From the NCBI RefSeq assembly GCF_902150045.1, contig NZ_CABFVU010000002.1, forward strand, positions 124,001 to 188,000: a stretch of DNA of 64,000 nucleotides, in the 5' to 3' direction. Origin of the DNA: Chitinophaga polysaccharea. Lineage in GTDB: Bacteria; Bacteroidota; Bacteroidia; Chitinophagales; Chitinophagaceae. The notes below the pieces were generated by a model. That model made no database searches. It was not told the DNA's origin and was given only the letters and a program-made list of their open reading frames with translations. Below, piece by piece: positions 33,964 to 43,081 of the stretch (position 1 is its first letter; each line of letters begins with the position of its first letter). The position numbers were made by a program, and so were the translations under genes.

Positions 33964-33981
33964 TATAAAATTCAGTGATCC

Positions 33982-36747
33982 TTATATCACTACATTGATC
34001 ATTTTCCCTTTTACAATGATCACCTTTTTAGGCGCTTTACCTTCCAGCCATTTCTGTACTATCTCACTGGCAAGAACTTCCTTTTCAATGTCCGGTATAG
34101 CGGCATCCAGGGGGAAGCCCATTTCAGAGCGGGTTTTACCGTTGATGGCAATCGGGTAATTGAAGGCGCTTTCTTTGATATACTGCTCTTCAAATACCGG
34201 GTAATGTGCATTCAGGATGCTTTCATTATTGCCTATGTACTGCCACAGTTCCTCGCACAGGTGAGGTGCATATGGGGTAAGCAGGATCAGCAACGGTTCC
34301 AGGATGCTCCGCTTGTGACAGCGCAATGTGGCGAGTTCATTTACACAGATCATAAACTGGCTTACTGCTGTATTGTAGGAGAAGCTGGCAGTATCATGAT
34401 CTATTTTCTGGATGGTTTTGTGGAGTATTTTCAGCTCCTCCGGTGTGGCAGGTTGCTCATAAACGAGGATGCCTTTCTGCTCATCGGCAAACAGGCGCCA
34501 CAGTTTTTTCAGGAAACGGTGAACGCCTTCAATACCTTTGGTATCCCAGGGTTTGGATTGTTCTACCGGCCCCAGGAACATTTCGTACATGCGGAAAGTA
34601 TCAGCGCCGTATTTTTCTACCAGGTCATTTGGATTAACGGTATTGAATAAACGTTTGCTCATCTTTTCCAGCTGTACGCCGCAGATGTATTTGCCATCCT
34701 CCAGTATGAATGTTGCATCTGCAAAGTCCGGCTTCCATTTTTTGAATGCTTCTGTATCCAGTTCTACCCCATCTACAATATTTACATCCACGTGCAGCTC
34801 ATCTGTTTCATACTGGTCTTTCAAACCGTGCGATACATATTGATGCGTTCCGCGAACACGATATACCAGCCGGGAACTGCCACCAATCATACCCTGGTTG
34901 ATCAGCGATTTAAACGGCTCATCAAAACCAATATGTCCCAGGTCGTACAATACCTTGGTCCACATACGGGAATAGAGCAGGTGGCCCACAGCGTGTTCGG
35001 TGCCGCCTACGTATACATCTACCTGGTTCCAGTAATCGGTGGCTTTACGGTCCGCAAAGGTTTTATCATTGTGCGGATCCATATAGCGCAGGAAATACCA
35101 GCTGCTGCCGGCATAACCAGGCATGGTATTGGTTTCGCGTTTTACGCCGGGGGCGATGTTTACCCAGTCGCTGATATTGGCCAGGGGGCCTTCACCTTCT
35201 TCCCCGGGTTTATAGTTTTCCACGTGTGGTAATTCCAGTGGAAGATCTTTTTCGTCCATGGCATATGGAACCCCGTCTTTATAAACGATTGGGAAGGGCT
35301 CTCCCCAGTAGCGTTGGCGGCTGAAGCCGGCGTCGCGCATTTTATAGTTGATCTGGCGTTTGCCGATACCCAGTTCTTCCAGTTTGGTGATCACCACATC
35401 CATAGCGGGTTTCATGTCCATGCCATTGAGAAAGCCGCTGTTCTGCAGTTTGGCTTCTTTGGTAGGATTAGCTTCCTGCCCGTTGAAGGCGTCGCCAATG
35501 ATATTGGTGATGGGAATATTGAAATGCCGGGCAAAGCCATAGTCGCGCTGATCGCCGCAGGGCACTGCCATAATAGCCCCGGTGCCGTAACCGGCCAGCA
35601 CATATTCCGCTATCCACACGGGTATTTCACGGCCATCAAACGGGTTGATGGCGTAGGCGCCGGTAAAGCAGCCGGTGATTTGTTTTACATCGGCCATACG
35701 TTCCCGTTCGGAACGGCTTTGCACATATTCCAGGTATTTGTCTATCTCTGCTTTTTGTTCCGGGGTAGTGATCCGCGCTACAAGGTCATGCTCGGGCGCC
35801 AGCACCATGAAGTCCACGCCAAAAATGGTATCAGGACGGGTAGTGTATACTTCTACGTGTTCGGTGGAGTTTTTCAGGGCGAACTTAATTTCTGCGCCCT
35901 GGCTCTTGCCGATCCAGTTACGTTGCATTTCTTTCATGGCATCGCTGAAGGCTACTGTTTCCAGTCCTTCCAGCAGGCGGTTGGCATATTCGGTGATACG
36001 GAGGAACCACTGGCTCATTTTCTTTTTTACCACGGGGTACCCGCCGCGCTCACTTACACCATTCACTACTTCGTCGTTGGCAAGCACGGTGCCCAATGCG
36101 GCGCACCAGTTTACTTCTGCATGCGCCAGGTAGGCCAGGCGGTATTGCATCAGTATATCGCGCTGTTCTTTCTCGCTATAGCCTTTCCAGTTAGCCGCAG
36201 TGAATTGTATGCTCCGGTCGCCGGGGCAGATATGGCCGGCATTGCCTTCTTTCTCAAAAATAGCTACCAGGGAAGCAATAGGCTCCGCTTTCTTTGTGCT
36301 GCGGTTGTACCAGCTTTCAAAGATCTGCAGGAAAATCCACTGGGTCCATTTATAATAGGCGGGATCGCTGGTGGTTACCTGCCGGTCCCAGTCGTAACAA
36401 AAGCCAATATTATCCAGTTGTTCACGGAACGCTTTGATATTCTGTTCGGTGGTCACGGCAGGATGCTGACCTGTTTCAAGGGCATATTGCTCCGTAGGCA
36501 AACCAAAAGCATCGTATCCCATTGCGTGGAGTACATTAAAGCCTTTTAGTCTTTTATAGCGGGAATAGATATCCGTTGCAATGTATCCCAGCGGATGACC
36601 TACGTGTAAGCCGGCCCCGGAAGGATAGGGGAACATGTCCAGTACATAACATTTGGGCTTTGGACTGTCATTACTCACCCGGTAAGCATGCGATTGCTCC
36701 CATTGTTGCTGCCATTTTTTTTCGATTGCCCTGAAATTGTATTCCAT
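33982..36747 (-). CDS. leuS: Leucyl-tRNA synthetase
   Basis: LeuS charges tRNA-Leu and edits mischarged amino acids. The 921-residue product has the class I signatures MFPYPSGAGLHVGHPLGY (HIGH) and KMSKRLFN (KMSKS), the CP1 editing domain with TTRPDTIFGVDFM, and a C-terminal anticodon-binding domain. Length is slightly above average because of insertions. A bulged hairpin in the leader (36764-36804) directly precedes the gene. Confidence 0.97.
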   Translation of the reverse strand: MEYNFRAIEKKWQQQWEQSHAYRVSNDSPKPKCYVLDMFPYPSGAGLHVGHPLGYIATDIYSRYKRLKGFNVLHAMGYDAFGLPTEQYALETGQHPAVTTEQNIKAFREQLDNIGFCYDWDRQVTTSDPAYYKWTQWIFLQIFESWYNRSTKKAEPIASLVAIFEKEGNAGHICPGDRSIQFTAANWKGYSEKEQRDILMQYRLAYLAHAEVNWCAALGTVLANDEVVNGVSERGGYPVVKKKMSQWFLRITEYANRLLEGLETVAFSDAMKEMQRNWIGKSQGAEIKFALKNSTEHVEVYTTRPDTIFGVDFMVLAPEHDLVARITTPEQKAEIDKYLEYVQSRSERERMADVKQITGCFTGAYAINPFDGREIPVWIAEYVLAGYGTGAIMAVPCGDQRDYGFARHFNIPITNIIGDAFNGQEANPTKEAKLQNSGFLNGMDMKPAMDVVITKLEELGIGKRQINYKMRDAGFSRQRYWGEPFPIVYKDGVPYAMDEKDLPLELPHVENYKPGEEGEGPLANISDWVNIAPGVKRETNTMPGYAGSSWYFLRYMDPHNDKTFADRKATDYWNQVDVYVGGTEHAVGHLLYSRMWTKVLYDLGHIGFDEPFKSLINQGMIGGSSRLVYRVRGTHQYVSHGLKDQYETDELHVDVNIVDGVELDTEAFKKWKPDFADATFILEDGKYICGVQLEKMSKRLFNTVNPNDLVEKYGADTFRMYEMFLGPVEQSKPWDTKGIEGVHRFLKKLWRLFADEQKGILVYEQPATPEELKILHKTIQKIDHDTASFSYNTAVSQFMICVNELATLRCHKRSILEPLLILLTPYAPHLCEELWQYIGNNESILNAHYPVFEEQYIKESAFNYPIAINGKTRSEMGFPLDAAIPDIEKEVLASEIVQKWLEGKAPKKVIIVKGKMINVVI

Positions 36748-36763
36748 ATCGGTTGTAGATGAA

Positions 36764-36804
36764 CCTTAATTGTCCGGATATAACAATACGTCCGGTCATT
36801 AAGG
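36764..36804 (-). promoter_or_regulatory. Leader dyad/hairpin upstream of leuS
   Basis: On the plus strand CCTTAAT-TGT-CCGGA (36764-36778) is complementary to TCCGG-TC-ATTAAGG (36791-36804) apart from a small internal loop. The element ends 17 bases before the leuS ATG. It could be an RNA hairpin in the 5' leader or an operator. No T-box or known riboswitch features are visible. Confidence 0.4.
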
Positions 36805-37006
36805 CGTTATCAGTTATAATTTAAAAAGTTGTACAATGCATGTTCAGCAAAATAATGTTAAATTCATTAATACTCCAATGTCATTCCCTAACATCTCTCT
36901 ATATTGCTGTTCTATTGCCCGGAAAGACTGTATTACCTGACCGGGTTGGCAAAATTAAACACATAACTACTAATTTTTATTATTTTCGCCGATAAACTGC
37001 AGATTA

Positions 37007-37879
37007 ATGGCGCAATCCGGGAAATCATCAGCAAAGAAGTCGAAACCATCCTACCTGTACTCCATCATTGGTGTAGCACTGGTATTGTTTTTACTGGGCA
37101 CACTGGGTCTGGTGGTAATACATGCTAATAAGCTGAGTGTGTATTTTAAGGAAAGCATAGAGATACAGGTAATCCTCCGGGACAATGTAAAAGAAGCACA
37201 GGCCATAGCCCTGCGCGATTCCATGTCGCACAAGCCATATATTAAGTCCATTGAGTATGTGTCTAAAGACATGGCAGCACAGCGGTTCAGGAAGGATTTC
37301 GGGGAAGATTTTATTACCCTCCTGCAATATAACCCGCTGTACAGCAGTATCAATATAAAGGCTAACGCCAATTATGTGAACAACGACAGCCTGAAGATCA
37401 TTGAAAATAAGCTCTCACAGCAAAGCATTGTACGGGAAATATCTTATCAGCGCATGCTGGTGAGCAAACTGAACGAAAATGTAAACAGGATAGGATTAAT
37501 TATCCTGATCATCAGCGGGTTGCTTTGCCTGGTGGTGATATTCCTGATAGATAATACCATTCGCCTGGCCATGTTCAGTAACCGCTTCCTGATCAAAACC
37601 ATGCAGATGGTGGGGGCCACCCGCTGGTTTATCGCCAAACCGTTCGATCTGCGGAGTATAGCCAATGGCGCCATTGCCGCAGTAATAGCTATCGCCGGCC
37701 TGATAGGCATTATGTCCGTAGCCGATAAGCTGTTGCCTGAACTGGCAGGACTGCGTGATAACCTGATGATAGCGCTCCTTTTCATAGGCATGATCCTGAT
37801 AGGGATCAGTATTTCACTGGTGAGCACACACCGCTCGGTAATGAAGTACCTGCGCCTTAAACTGGACGATCTGTATTAA
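37007..37879 (+). CDS. ftsX: Cell division protein FtsX
   Basis: FtsX is the membrane partner of FtsE and activates septal peptidoglycan hydrolases. The 290-residue product has one N-terminal transmembrane helix, a periplasmic domain (about residues 45-150, IEIQVILRDNVKEAQA...) and three C-terminal helices with the FtsX-typical NTIRLAMFSNRFLIKTMQMVGAT segment, which contacts the ATPase. ftsE is not adjacent, as is usual in Bacteroidota. A TATTTTCG box at 36981-36988 is a near-consensus -7 element. The DUF3098 gene follows after 37 bases. Confidence 0.93.
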   Translation: MAQSGKSSAKKSKPSYLYSIIGVALVLFLLGTLGLVVIHANKLSVYFKESIEIQVILRDNVKEAQAIALRDSMSHKPYIKSIEYVSKDMAAQRFRKDFGEDFITLLQYNPLYSSINIKANANYVNNDSLKIIENKLSQQSIVREISYQRMLVSKLNENVNRIGLIILIISGLLCLVVIFLIDNTIRLAMFSNRFLIKTMQMVGATRWFIAKPFDLRSIANGAIAAVIAIAGLIGIMSVADKLLPELAGLRDNLMIALLFIGMILIGISISLVSTHRSVMKYLRLKLDDLY

Positions 37880-37916
37880 TTTTAAAACCTTTAATGAAGA
37901 TATAATACCAAACACT

Positions 37917-38192
37917 ATGGCTAAAACAGCTTTAAATAAGGGGGCAGAAAAGGCGTTGGCCGATAGCCGCCCTATTTTTCCAAAAGAGAACTACAAATTC
38001 ATGCTGGCCGGTATTGTGGTGATCATCCTGGGCTTCCTTCTTATGATGGGAGGCGATTCCAGTGATCCTAACAGCTTCAAACCGGAGCAGGTATATAGCT
38101 TCCGCAGAATCACCCTGGCGCCCATTGTTATTGTGCTGGGCCTGGTGATAGAAGTGTATGCTATTATGCACCGCCCAAAACCAAAGGCATAA
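37917..38192 (+). CDS. DUF3098 membrane protein
   Basis: The 91-residue product has two transmembrane helices (about residues 27-44 and 66-83) and the DUF3098 core FPKENYKFMLAGIVVIILGFLLMMGG. The family is found between ftsX and uppP in many Bacteroidota, so a role tied to FtsX or the cell wall is likely but unproven. A terminator follows 24 bases after the stop. Confidence 0.9.
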   Translation: MAKTALNKGAEKALADSRPIFPKENYKFMLAGIVVIILGFLLMMGGDSSDPNSFKPEQVYSFRRITLAPIVIVLGLVIEVYAIMHRPKPKA

Positions 38193-38216
38193 TTGCTTCT
38201 ATAAAAGTATTTTAAC

Positions 38217-38244
38217 AGCGATGATCCCTCATCGCTTTTTTTTT
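38217..38244 (+). terminator. Terminator in the gap between the DUF3098 gene and uppP
   Basis: A perfect 8-bp stem AGCGATGA / TCATCGCT with a 4-base loop is followed by a nine-T run that includes the last stem base. Only 23 bases separate it from the uppP ATG, so no promoter fits between them. It therefore either cuts uppP off from ftsX partially or acts as an attenuator in its leader. Confidence 0.8.
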
Positions 38245-38267
38245 AACTTTTAACCATATTAAATTCG

Positions 38268-39068
38268 ATGAATGTTTTTCAGGCTATCATTATTGCCATC
38301 GTGGAAGGTTTAACGGAATTTCTGCCGGTTTCCTCCACCGGGCATATGATCATTGTGAGCGCGCTGCTGGGTATTGGTAAAGATGAGTTCACCAAACTAT
38401 TTGAAGTTGTGATCCAGCTGGGTGCCATCCTGGCGGTGGTGGTATTTTATTGGAGAAAATTCCTGGTTTTTGATAAAAACCGCTTCAGCTTTTACCTGAA
38501 ACTGGCCATAGCCGTGATCCCCGCGTTAATCCTCGGCGTCCTGTTCAGCAAAAAGATCGATGCCATGCTGGAAAGCCCCCTTACAGTAGGTATCACATTG
38601 CTGGTAGGAGGTATTATCCTCCTGTTTGTAGACAACTGGTTTAAAGAGCCTACGATTCTCACAGAAGAAAAAATAGATATTTTCACCGCCTTACGTATTG
38701 GATTTTACCAGTGCCTGGCGCTTATTCCCGGTACCAGCCGCAGTGCAGCCTCCATTATTGGCGGTATGCAGCAAAAGCTGTCCCGTAATGTATCCGCCGA
38801 GTTCTCTTTTTTCCTGGCAGTGCCCACCATGGCTGCTGCAACCGGCTATAAACTGCTGAAGGGGAAGGAGTTATTAACTGCGCACCCGGAAAACCTCAAG
38901 TTGCTGCTGATTGGTAATATCGTGGCATTTATAGTAGCCCTGGGCGCTATCAAATTCTTTATAGGCGCTGTAAAGAAGTACGGATTCAAAATGTGGGGCT
39001 ATTACCGCATCGTGGTGGGCATTATCATAATAGCGGCTATACTGCTGGGCTACCAGCTCGAAGTATAA
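38268..39068 (+). CDS. uppP: Undecaprenyl-diphosphate phosphatase UppP (BacA)
   Basis: UppP dephosphorylates undecaprenyl diphosphate so that the lipid carrier can be reused for peptidoglycan and O-antigen synthesis. The 266-residue product has about eight membrane helices and both family motifs: EGLTEFLPVSSTGHMII and PGTSRSAASIIGG, which hold the catalytic Glu, Ser, His and Arg. A terminator-like hairpin lies immediately upstream. The stop is 2 bases from that of the convergent ald gene. Confidence 0.96.
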   Translation: MNVFQAIIIAIVEGLTEFLPVSSTGHMIIVSALLGIGKDEFTKLFEVVIQLGAILAVVVFYWRKFLVFDKNRFSFYLKLAIAVIPALILGVLFSKKIDAMLESPLTVGITLLVGGIILLFVDNWFKEPTILTEEKIDIFTALRIGFYQCLALIPGTSRSAASIIGGMQQKLSRNVSAEFSFFLAVPTMAAATGYKLLKGKELLTAHPENLKLLLIGNIVAFIVALGAIKFFIGAVKKYGFKMWGYYRIVVGIIIIAAILLGYQLEV

Positions 39069-39070
39069 CC

Positions 39071-40288
39071 TTAACCTTTTACCGCCAGCAACAACTCAAG
39101 ATCAGTATATTTCAGTTTGAATTTTTCGCTGAGATGGTAATTGGTAAGTGCTCCTTTGTACAGATAAATGCCATTACGTACGCCCCGCTTGATCCATACC
39201 AGGTTTTCAAACCCGCCGTCATCGGCGGCCTCCACCAGTAAAGGCATCAGCACGTTGCTGATGGCTTCAGAAGCGGTACGGGCAAACCCAGAAGGAATGT
39301 TGGGTACGCAATAATGCACCACATCATACTTTTTGAATACGGGGTTTTCATGGGTGGTGATCTCAGAGGTTTCAAAACAGCCTCCCCGGTCAATGCTCAC
39401 ATCTACGATCACGGAGCCTGCTTTCATATTGCTCACCATCGATTCACTGACCACAACAGGTGTGCGCCCGCTTTGCGATGATAACGCTCCTACGGCCACA
39501 TCGGCATTGCGAAGCTGCTCTGCCAGCACTTTTGGCTGGATAACGGAGGTGAATACACGTACCCCGATGTTGTTCTGCAGCCTTTTCAGCTTGTAAATAT
39601 TATTATCAAATACTTTTACGGAAGATCCCAGGGCAAGCGCAGTACGGGCTGCAAACTCACCCACGATGCCGGCGCCTATGATCACTACCTTAGTAGGCGG
39701 AATACCGGTAACACCGCCCAGGAGTATCCCTTTCCCTTTGTTATCGTTGCTCAGATATTGTCCGGCAATCAGCATACAGGCCCCCCCTGCTATTTCGCTC
39801 ATGGCCCTTACAATAGGGTAGGTGCCTGCATCATCTTTCAGGTTCTCGAAAGAGAGCAGCGTGATGCGTTTATCCATCATTTTCTGCACCTGTGGCGCTT
39901 TCAGCGCAGCCAGGTGAATAGGGGAAATAACGATCTGGTGCGGGTGCAGCAGTTCTATCTCCTCATCGTTCAGCGGTGCGGATTTCACGATGATCTCCGC
40001 TTTAAAGACCTCTTTTTTATCGTATACGATTTCTGCCCCGGCTTCTGAATAGTCGGTATCGTAATAATGGGAGCCGTCCCCGGCTTTATGCTCAACTACT
40101 ATATGATGTCCGTGTGCCGCTAGAATGCTGACTGCATCGGGCGTAAGGGCAATCCGGTTTTCCTGGAAGGATGTTTCTTTCGGGATACCTATAAACAAAC
40201 GGGAATTTTTCTGCGGAATATCCAGCGTTTCTTCCAGTGGTGAATAGGTAAACCCGGCACTTACTACAGGTTTTTGCCTCTGCTCCAT
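39071..40288 (-). CDS. ald: Alanine dehydrogenase
   Basis: The enzyme interconverts L-alanine and pyruvate with NAD and ammonia. The 405-residue product has the alanine dehydrogenase/PNT fold: GIPKETSFQENRIALTP at the substrate domain start, VVIIGAGIVGEFAARTA as the NAD-binding loop, and VDVSIDRGGCFETSE and HYCVPNIPSGFARTAS near the end. It carries an N-terminal extension of about 28 residues compared with the ~370-residue enzyme of Bacillus, as is common in Bacteroidota. It lies downstream of tsaE on the same strand. Confidence 0.93.
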   Translation of the reverse strand: MEQRQKPVVSAGFTYSPLEETLDIPQKNSRLFIGIPKETSFQENRIALTPDAVSILAAHGHHIVVEHKAGDGSHYYDTDYSEAGAEIVYDKKEVFKAEIIVKSAPLNDEEIELLHPHQIVISPIHLAALKAPQVQKMMDKRITLLSFENLKDDAGTYPIVRAMSEIAGGACMLIAGQYLSNDNKGKGILLGGVTGIPPTKVVIIGAGIVGEFAARTALALGSSVKVFDNNIYKLKRLQNNIGVRVFTSVIQPKVLAEQLRNADVAVGALSSQSGRTPVVVSESMVSNMKAGSVIVDVSIDRGGCFETSEITTHENPVFKKYDVVHYCVPNIPSGFARTASEAISNVLMPLLVEAADDGGFENLVWIKRGVRNGIYLYKGALTNYHLSEKFKLKYTDLELLLAVKG

Positions 40289-40330
40289 ATGCGTGTTCAG
40301 TTTTTTTAAATCGAAGTATTCAAAGATACA

Positions 40331-40768
40331 TCATTTGGAAGATGAAGCGATTTCACGCAGAACCCTTTTTTGATCCGGCTGAACTTCCAGCCGCAGGTGA
40401 ACGGTATCCGGGGGGAGCATATGTGCTACTAAATCGGGCCATTCTACAAAGCAGATAGCGTCCTGGTAAAGGGTGTCTTCCACGCCGGCGCTGATGGCGT
40501 CGGCTTCGTCCCGCAGCCGGTACAGGTCCAGATGGAAGATCCTGCGGGGCTTTCCCTGGGTATCCGTGTAGGCATATTCATTAATGATCGAAAATGTAGG
40601 GCTCGCAGTAGCGTCCTGCACGCCTTTGGCGGCGCATAAAGCCTTTACCAGGGTGGTTTTCCCTGCCCCCATTGGGCCGTCAAGCGTGAAAACCTGTTTA
40701 TCAGCGAATTGATCCCAGAACTGCCGGGCAGTTTCCGGTAATTGATCCAGTGTAAATGTCCATTGCAT
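40331..40768 (-). CDS. tsaE: tRNA N6-threonylcarbamoyladenosine biosynthesis ATPase TsaE
   Basis: TsaE is the ATPase that supports the TsaBD complex in making t6A37 of tRNAs decoding ANN codons. The 145-residue product has Walker A LDGPMGAGKTTLVKAL, the switch region ASPTFSIINEY and IFHLDLYRL, and CFVEWPDLV. The frame is open 45 codons further upstream, but that part is cysteine-rich and unlike the family, so I choose the ATG at 40768 (MQWTFTLDQL). Confidence 0.93.
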   Translation of the reverse strand: MQWTFTLDQLPETARQFWDQFADKQVFTLDGPMGAGKTTLVKALCAAKGVQDATASPTFSIINEYAYTDTQGKPRRIFHLDLYRLRDEADAISAGVEDTLYQDAICFVEWPDLVAHMLPPDTVHLRLEVQPDQKRVLREIASSSK

Positions 40769-40934
40769 CCCCAAAAATAAGGAGAAAGCAATAGATCCAC
40801 ACCTGATTCTGCAAAAGTTGCAGCACTGCATCAAAAATAGGCTAAAGCCCTTGTCCAGCCTGTTTCCGGGTGCTTCCCCTGTAGTTCTGCCGCTTCGTTG
40901 CATTAATATTTTATCTGCCTATTTCATCTGCTGC

Positions 40935-40942
40935 TAACTTTG
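40935..40942 (+). promoter_or_regulatory. -7 box of the copper ATPase gene
   Basis: TAACTTTG matches TAnnTTTG and lies 21 bases upstream of the ATG at 40964. Confidence 0.5.
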
Positions 40943-40963
40943 TAAAAAACGGAGAGATGTCAG

Positions 40964-43081
40964 ATGATAGCCATTAATTGCAAGGTAGAAGGAATGCATT
41001 GCACCAGTTGTGCCCTCGGCGTTTCCAAATACCTGGAGAAAAAAGGGATGCAGGACGTTAATGTCAGCTTTGCCACCGAAGAAGTGAGCTTCACCGCACC
41101 GGAAGGCGCTAACTCAACGGAAATTCTCAACGGGATCACCCAAATGGGATACCGTGTAGTAATGCCGGAAGATAAACCCGCAGAAAAGAAGATATACTCT
41201 ACACTTACATTCAAATTTATTTTTTGTTTCATATTTACATTGCCCCTGCTGCTGCATATGTGGGTTAGTTGGTCCTGGTTACATGAGCCATGGGTACAGT
41301 TTGGTCTTACGCTGCCTGTATACCTGGTGGGAATGTGGCACTTCGGTCGCAGTGCGATACGCTCCATCATCAACCGCATGGCCAATATGGACGTGCTGGT
41401 GTCTCTGGGGGCAACGGCTGCTTTTGTTTACAGCTTTGTAGGCACCGTGGTATATGGCAACCCGGATTATATGTTTTATGAAACTGCAGCGGCTATTATT
41501 ACGCTGGTATTCCTGGGCAACCTCCTGGAAGAAAGATCTGTGAAACAGACCACCACCGCTATTGCCGAGCTGGCCCGCATGCAGATCACCACTGCCCGGC
41601 TTATCGACACCAACCATGGTCATGAGCACATTCGTGAAGTAGATAACCGTACCCTGCGTACAGGCGATTGCGTATTGGTGAATACCGGTGATAAAATACC
41701 TATGGATGGTACCATCTACTGGGGCAGTGGCCATGCCAACGAATCCATGATCACCGGTGAAAGCGCACCTGTGGGCAAAAAAGAAAAAGATAAAGTAATA
41801 GGTGGCACCATACTGGAAGACGGGACCATCAAAGTATATATTACTGCCACCGGCAAGGATACGGTGCTGTCGTACATCATTGAGCTGGTAAAACAGGCGC
41901 AATCCGACAAGCCTCCCATGCAGAAACTGGCCGACCGTATCAGCGCCATATTTGTTCCCCTGGTATTAGGCATCGCCCTGGTTACCTTCCTGGGCTGGTA
42001 TTTTATAGGGCATACCACCCTGGCCACCGCCATGATGCGCAGTGTAGCCGTACTGGTTATTTCATGTCCCTGTGCTATGGGATTGGCCACACCGGCCGCT
42101 GTAATGGTAGGACTGGGCCGCGCTGCCCGCAATGGGATCCTCATCAAAGGAGGGCATACCCTGGAAATGTTTAAAGACATCCGGCAGGTTGTATTCGATA
42201 AAACAGGTACACTCACCACAGGAAAGCTTCAGCTGGGAGAATACCGCTTTTTTGATATGCCGGAGGAAGACTTTAAACAGGTGGTGTACAGCCTGGAAAA
42301 ATATTCTTCACATCCTATTGCGCGGTCTATAGCGGCGATCTGGAAATCTGCCGGGGAAGTGCCGTTGCAACAGGTCCGGGAACACAAGGGCCTGGGCATG
42401 CGCGCCAGCGATAAAGCTGGTAATGAATGGCAGTTAGGCTCTTTCCGCATGGCGGTCGGAGTTACGCAAGATGATAGCCATAACCTGTACCTCATAAAGA
42501 ACAGGCAACTGGCGGGATGGATCGATTTTACCGATGAAATCAGGCCAGAAGCCGCCCAGGTGATCACACAATTACAGCAATCCGGCATTAAGGCCGTTCT
42601 GCTGAGTGGCGATACTACCCGCAAATGCAGCGAACTGGCTGCCAAACTGGGTATCACGGAAGTATATGCGGAGCAGTCGCCGGAACAAAAGCTGCAGCAA
42701 ATAGACGCGCTCATGAAAGCCGCACCTACCGCTATGGTGGGCGATGGTATCAATGATGCGCCGGCACTGGCAAAAGCCACCATCGGAATCTCTCTTAGTG
42801 ATGCCACACAGGTAGCCATGCAAAGCGCCAACGTAGTACTGCTCAATAATAACCTTGGCTCCCTGCCACTGGCACTGGGACTTGGCAAACATACTTATCT
42901 CACCATCAAACAGAATCTTTTCTGGGCATTTATTTACAACGTAGTGGCGATACCGGTAGCGGCCCTCGGCTTCCTGAACCCTATTGTGGGCGCTGGTGTT
43001 ATGGCTATTTCAGACGTGGTGCTGGCCATAAACTCCATAAGGCTGCGCTATAAAAAAGTGACCGGCGCGAAGGTTGTCTGA
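40964..43081 (+). CDS. copA: Copper-translocating P1B-type ATPase
   Basis: This membrane pump exports Cu+ using ATP. The 705-residue product has one N-terminal heavy-metal-binding domain (GMHCTSC, residues 10-16), about eight membrane helices, the actuator TGES loop (MITGESAP) and the CPC metal-transport motif in SCPCAMGLATP. It also has the phosphorylation site FDKTGTLTTG, the SSHPIARS motif and the hinge GDGINDAPAL. The CPC motif points to Cu+ or Ag+ over Zn2+. The stop codon lies within the left arm of palindromic element B, so the last residues are encoded by repeat DNA. Confidence 0.93.
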   Translation: MIAINCKVEGMHCTSCALGVSKYLEKKGMQDVNVSFATEEVSFTAPEGANSTEILNGITQMGYRVVMPEDKPAEKKIYSTLTFKFIFCFIFTLPLLLHMWVSWSWLHEPWVQFGLTLPVYLVGMWHFGRSAIRSIINRMANMDVLVSLGATAAFVYSFVGTVVYGNPDYMFYETAAAIITLVFLGNLLEERSVKQTTTAIAELARMQITTARLIDTNHGHEHIREVDNRTLRTGDCVLVNTGDKIPMDGTIYWGSGHANESMITGESAPVGKKEKDKVIGGTILEDGTIKVYITATGKDTVLSYIIELVKQAQSDKPPMQKLADRISAIFVPLVLGIALVTFLGWYFIGHTTLATAMMRSVAVLVISCPCAMGLATPAAVMVGLGRAARNGILIKGGHTLEMFKDIRQVVFDKTGTLTTGKLQLGEYRFFDMPEEDFKQVVYSLEKYSSHPIARSIAAIWKSAGEVPLQQVREHKGLGMRASDKAGNEWQLGSFRMAVGVTQDDSHNLYLIKNRQLAGWIDFTDEIRPEAAQVITQLQQSGIKAVLLSGDTTRKCSELAAKLGITEVYAEQSPEQKLQQIDALMKAAPTAMVGDGINDAPALAKATIGISLSDATQVAMQSANVVLLNNNLGSLPLALGLGKHTYLTIKQNLFWAFIYNVVAIPVAALGFLNPIVGAGVMAISDVVLAINSIRLRYKKVTGAKVV

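Noticed and set aside
33844..33978. Short frame starting ATGAAGAATATT that runs through the terminator before leuS
   Set aside because: It encodes about 45 residues without a domain and crosses a strong hairpin; no support for translation.
35314..36549. 411-codon open frame antisense to leuS
   Set aside because: It lies wholly inside a clear leuS gene, has no recognisable motif and follows from leuS codon composition.
40769..40903. Upstream start of TsaE
   Set aside because: The extra 45 residues are cysteine-rich and unlike TsaE; the ATG at 40768 gives the usual length.
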